Below, in pieces: positions 6,390-9,055 of a DNA stretch of 9,055 nucleotides. The position numbers and the translations under genes are program-made. A model generated the notes under the pieces. That model had not been told where the DNA came from, made no database searches, and was given only the letters and a program-made list of their open reading frames with translations. Location of the stretch: positions 1 to 9,055 of the forward strand of contig JASHZK010000348.1 of NCBI GenBank assembly GCA_030042575.1. Direction: 5' to 3'. Source of the stretch: Acidimicrobiales bacterium (GTDB lineage Bacteria > Actinomycetota > Acidimicrobiia > Acidimicrobiales > UBA8190). The first letter of the stretch is position 1, and each line of letters opens with the position of its first letter.

Positions 6390-7265
6390 TCAGTCGGTGC
6401 GGAGCTTCCTACCGGCGCGGGTCCAGCGGGCGGCGTTCATGGCCAGAAAGCGGTGGCGCAGGCGATCGGGCAGGCGGCTCACGAGACCAGTCACCTTGGC
6501 GTCGGGGCCGACGAGGTAGCGGTGCCGGGGCCGGGAGGCGGTGAGGGCGTGGTGGACGGCGTCGGCCACCTTCGACGCCGGGATGCCGCGCTTGGAACCG
6601 TCGGCCAGAAAGCCGTACATCATGTCGAGATGACGCCGGTACCGGTCCTTGATGTCGGCGTCCAAGGTGGCGGACAACCGGGCCATCTCGTCCTCGCCCT
6701 TGCCCCATATGGCGGTGGCGACCTCGCCGGGTTCGATGCAGGAAACCTGCATTCCGAAGTCCTCGACCTCGAAGCGCAGGGTCTCGGAGATCGCCTCCAC
6801 CGCGTGCTTGCCCGCCGAGTAGGGAGACAGCATCGGCCCGGCCACGCGTCCGCCGATGGAAGCCACGTTGACGATGCGGCCCCGAGCCGAGCGCAGAAGC
6901 GAGAGACATTCCCTGGTGATGTTCACCAGCCCGAAGACGTTGACGTCGAAATGCCAACGCCAGTCCTGATCCGACAAGATCTCGAACGGCCCACCCTGGC
7001 CGACGCCGGCGTTGTTGACGAGGCCGTCCAGGCCGCCGGATCCGAGCTCGTCGCCGAGCAGGGCCACCAGCGTTCGTATGTGGTCGTCGTCGGTGACGTC
7101 GAGGATCACGGGCCGGACGTCGCCGGCGATCGAGCGCTTCAGGTCCTGGGCGTCGGCGTCCTTGCGCACCCCGGCGTAGACGACCCAGCCCGAGGCGGCC
7201 ATGCGCTGCACGCAGGCCCGACCGATACCCGTCGACGTCCCGGTGATCACCACCGACTGGGCCAT
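6390..7265 (-). CDS. Short-chain dehydrogenase/reductase, classical type
   Basis: This NAD(P)-dependent oxidoreductase acts on an alcohol or carbonyl group; the substrate is not evident. It has 291 residues, slightly longer than the common 250, with the extra length at the C-terminus. Classical SDR motifs are all present: cofactor loop TGTSTGIG (8-15), D56 in LDVTD, NNAG (84-87), N109 in DVNVFG, catalytic S136 in NVASIGG, and Y149/K153 in YSAGK. R34 at the end of the second strand suggests a preference for NADP(H). There is no signal peptide, so it is cytoplasmic. ATG 7265 is chosen because GGAGG lies 4 nt upstream and the nucleotide-binding strand begins right after it; the longer frame to 7298 would add residues with no family match. 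It follows the universal stress protein gene by 73 bp on the same strand. Confidence 0.93.
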   Translation of the reverse strand: MAQSVVITGTSTGIGRACVQRMAASGWVVYAGVRKDADAQDLKRSIAGDVRPVILDVTDDDHIRTLVALLGDELGSGGLDGLVNNAGVGQGGPFEILSDQDWRWHFDVNVFGLVNITRECLSLLRSARGRIVNVASIGGRVAGPMLSPYSAGKHAVEAISETLRFEVEDFGMQVSCIEPGEVATAIWGKGEDEMARLSATLDADIKDRYRRHLDMMYGFLADGSKRGIPASKVADAVHHALTASRPRHRYLVGPDAKVTGLVSRLPDRLRHRFLAMNAARWTRAGRKLRTD

Positions 7266-7269
7266 GGTT

Positions 7270-7274
7270 CCTCC
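7270..7274 (-). promoter_or_regulatory. SD of the dehydrogenase gene
   Basis: GGAGG within GGGGAGG on the - strand, 4 nt before the ATG at 7265; it supports this start over the in-frame ATG at 7298. Confidence 0.75.
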
Positions 7275-7293
7275 CCGACTCCCCGGCAACCGA

Positions 7294-7322
7294 ATCATGG
7301 CAGGTCAGCCCCATACGGCCAA
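7294..7322 (-). promoter_or_regulatory. Possible promoter of the dehydrogenase gene
   Basis: On the - strand TTGGCC (7322-7317) and CATGAT (7299-7294) are 17 nt apart, each matching 4 of 6 bases of the TTGACA/TATAAT consensus. Transcription would begin near 7287, giving a leader of about 22 nt that includes the SD. It would let the dehydrogenase be expressed apart from the stress protein; otherwise the gene is read through. Confidence 0.3.
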
Positions 7323-7338
7323 GCGCCCGGTGGCCGCC

Positions 7339-7779
7339 TCATCCCCCTTCCTGGTCTCCGTTGCCGACCAGCAGCACCGGACAGGGCGAGGACTCCGACA
7401 GCGAGCGGGCCACTCGACCTATCCCGCCGTGCAAGGGGCGTCCTCGCCCATGGCGACCGACGACGACGAGGTCATAACCGTGGCCCTGGGCGTAGGCGGC
7501 CAGCGCCTTCGCCGGGTCCCCGGCCGACAGGGCATGAACCGACGTCGTCACGTCACGGCCTCGGGCGTCCTCCAGCACCTGCTGAGCGAGGGCCTGCCAC
7601 TGCCGGGCGTCGTCGTCGAACGATGCCACCCGGTCCTGTTCGGTCTCTCCGTGGGCTGCCGGTATCACGATGAGCACGGTCGCCTCACCGGTCGCCTGAC
7701 TGGCCATCCCCAACCCCACCCGCAGGGCGTGGACCGAGCTGGCCGATCCGTCGAAGCCGACCAGAATCCTCTTGAACAT
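7339..7779 (-). CDS. Universal stress protein (UspA family), single domain
   Basis: This small cytoplasmic protein of 146 residues has the typical length for one Usp domain. Its N-terminus KRILVGFDGSASS carries the conserved D10 that contacts adenine in ATP-binding members. The C-terminal half has the ATP-loop pattern G-x2-G-x9-G at G108, G111 and G121, followed by SESSPCPVLLV. The residue after G121 is R122, where the consensus has Ser or Thr, so ATP binding may be altered. Usp proteins of this type help cells survive starvation, low oxygen or other stress, often as dimers. AGGAGG (7793-7788) sits 8 nt before the ATG. The gene lies 26 bp after the HyfB-type subunit gene and is probably cotranscribed with it, which hints at a link to respiratory or redox state. 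Confidence 0.93.
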   Translation of the reverse strand: MFKRILVGFDGSASSVHALRVGLGMASQATGEATVLIVIPAAHGETEQDRVASFDDDARQWQALAQQVLEDARGRDVTTSVHALSAGDPAKALAAYAQGHGYDLVVVGRHGRGRPLHGGIGRVARSLSESSPCPVLLVGNGDQEGG

Positions 7780-7787
7780 CTAGCGCG

Positions 7788-7793
7788 CCTCCT
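7788..7793 (-). promoter_or_regulatory. SD of the universal stress protein gene
   Basis: AGGAGG on the - strand, 8 nt before the ATG at 7779, in the 26-bp gap after the HyfB-type gene. No promoter can be placed in this gap, supporting cotranscription. Confidence 0.8.
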
Positions 7794-7805
7794 CAGCGTC
7801 GAGAG

Positions 7806-9055
7806 TCAGCGGGCCACGAAGTACGCGACCACGACGACCACGAGGATGTAGAACAGATAGAGATTGACGTCACCGGACTGAATCGGTTGCAACCAGCGGG
7901 CCACCATCTGCACGAAGCCGACGACAGGTCGATACAGGTAGCGCTCGAACAACGGAGCTACGACGCGGCGGTAGTGAACCGGTCCTGACCGACCCGCCGG
8001 GTCATCCGAGGCCCGATCGACGTGCACATCAGGGCTGTAGAAGCGGTCGAAAGTCACCCGGACCGGATTGGCGAACGTGGTGGCCGTGTACTGCATGCGC
8101 GCTTTGAACGACACGATCCCACCGTCCCACACCGGCACCCGCCGCGATGTCCCTCGCGGCCGACTGACCACGTAGATGGTGATGGGCACCACGAGGACAG
8201 CCACCAGGAACACCGCCAAGTACGTAGGCGAGAACCCAGAGAAGTCGGTGTGGGCCGGGATCACGGTCAGGTTGGGCAAGAGAAGCCTGGGCCGCAATTG
8301 AACACCGGTGACGGCGCGAACGACGCGATCAAGCGCCACGAGGACTGCGGGGGCGCCGATGCCGAGGGCCACGCACGCCACGGCCAAAAGACCGCCGGCG
8401 AGGATCGGTTGCCCCTTCTCTTGCGCTCTTGCCACCTCGGCGCTGCGGGGCATGCCCAGAAAGCCCACACCGAAGGCCCGGGCGAAGGCCAGGATGGCGA
8501 GCCCGGCGGTCAGTCCCAGGGTGGCCGCCGCCAGCACGATGACCACGCCGACGACGTGGCTGGGGATACGAAATCCCTGGAAGAGTCCCTGGAAGACCAG
8601 CCACTCGGTCACGAACCCGTTGAGCGGCGGCAGGGCGGCGATACCGAGGGTGCCGACCAGGCTGATCACGGTGGTGGCCGGCATCCTCCGCACCAACCCG
8701 CCCAGGCGGTCGAGATCGCGCGTCCTCGTGGCGTGTTCGACGGCGCCCGCCTCGAGGAAGAGCAGCGTCTTGTACGTCCCGTGGTTGACCACGTGGTAAA
8801 GGGCGACGAGCAGGAGAAACGATCCCAGGGCGCGTTGGCCGTAGGAGGCGAAGGTCATGCCCGCACCGGCAGCGGCCACGATCACGCCCACGTTCTCCAC
8901 GGTCGAGTAGGCCAGGAAGCGTTTCAGATCCTTCTCCATCACGGCGTAGAGGATCCCCACCAGCGCCGACAGGGCCCCGAGCGCCATGGCCAAGAGTCCC
9001 CACCACGCCGGGCCCCGGCCGAGGAGATCGAAGCCGAAGAGCACGATCCCGTACA
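7806..9055 (-). CDS. hyfB: HyfB/HycC-type proton-channel membrane subunit, C-terminal part (cut by the window edge)
   Basis: This belongs to the NuoL/MrpA-like antiporter family, which carries protons or sodium across the inner membrane in complex I, Mrp antiporters and group 4 hydrogenases. About 415 residues are visible. EKDLKRFLAYSTVENVGVI is closer to HyfB/HycC (YSxVEN) than to NuoL (YSTxSQ). ALYHVVNHGTYKTLLFLEAG and RDLDRLGGLVRRMP are further family blocks, containing the conserved His and Lys of the channel. Around eight or nine hydrophobic segments are visible, the last near the C-terminus (LYLFYILVVVVVAYF). A cytoplasmic or peripheral loop with MQYTATTFANPVRV precedes it, typical of HyfB C-termini. 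The frame is open through base 9055 (codons YGI precede the GTG at 9044), so the start lies outside the window. It could instead be an ion-transporter relative; partner genes are not visible. Confidence 0.85.
   Translation of the reverse strand, partial: YGIVLFGFDLLGRGPAWWGLLAMALGALSALVGILYAVMEKDLKRFLAYSTVENVGVIVAAAGAGMTFASYGQRALGSFLLLVALYHVVNHGTYKTLLFLEAGAVEHATRTRDLDRLGGLVRRMPATTVISLVGTLGIAALPPLNGFVTEWLVFQGLFQGFRIPSHVVGVVIVLAAATLGLTAGLAILAFARAFGVGFLGMPRSAEVARAQEKGQPILAGGLLAVACVALGIGAPAVLVALDRVVRAVTGVQLRPRLLLPNLTVIPAHTDFSGFSPTYLAVFLVAVLVVPITIYVVSRPRGTSRRVPVWDGGIVSFKARMQYTATTFANPVRVTFDRFYSPDVHVDRASDDPAGRSGPVHYRRVVAPLFERYLYRPVVGFVQMVARWLQPIQSGDVNLYLFYILVVVVVAYFVAR

Noticed and set aside
6336..7673. 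445-codon open frame on the + strand
   Set aside because: Antisense to the dehydrogenase and stress protein genes, no recognisable domain, compositional bias of a shadow frame.
1..9055. Mobile elements, CRISPR repeats, tRNA or rRNA genes
   Set aside because: No transposase, integrase, direct repeat array, tRNA-like fold or rRNA segment was recognised by reading both strands; composition looks uniform throughout.

Overview
The window is a GC-rich, densely packed bacterial chromosomal segment. Very high GC, third-codon-position bias, several genes without a Shine-Dalgarno (SD) sequence but with a TAnnnT-type box just upstream, and the gene families present point to a high-GC Actinomycetota member. 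An acidimicrobiia-like lineage is a guess. No rRNA, tRNA, CRISPR array, insertion sequence or phage gene was seen. Both ends cut through genes: a glycosyltransferase on the left and a membrane proton-channel subunit on the right.

Left part, + strand (1-2175): the C-terminal part of a GT4-type glycosyltransferase, a TetR-family regulator, and a DUF4395 membrane protein with two CxxC motifs. A 25-bp imperfect palindrome overlaps the presumed -10 box of the DUF4395 gene, which makes it a candidate operator, possibly for the adjacent TetR protein. A 9-bp GC hairpin (2179-2208) separates this block from the convergent genes.

Centre, - strand (6283 down to 2221): a tight three-gene block. It encodes a circularly permuted ATP-grasp protein, then (39 bp later) a single polypeptide joining an alpha-E (DUF403) domain to a transglutaminase-like cysteine peptidase, then (13 bp later) a low-molecular-weight protein-tyrosine phosphatase. 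The first two genes carry the conserved ATP-grasp/alpha-E/transglutaminase partnership, predicted from comparative genomics to make and process a peptide or amide-linked product; its substrate is not established. The alpha-E-transglutaminase fusion and the attached phosphatase are the most noteworthy points in the window.

Right part, - strand (9055 down to 6390): the C-terminal part of a HyfB/HycC-type antiporter-like subunit, a universal stress protein 26 bp downstream, and a classical short-chain dehydrogenase/reductase 73 bp further on. These may form one transcription unit, perhaps with an extra promoter before the dehydrogenase. The remaining intergenic gaps are short (130 bp or less) and are described with the sites they hold.
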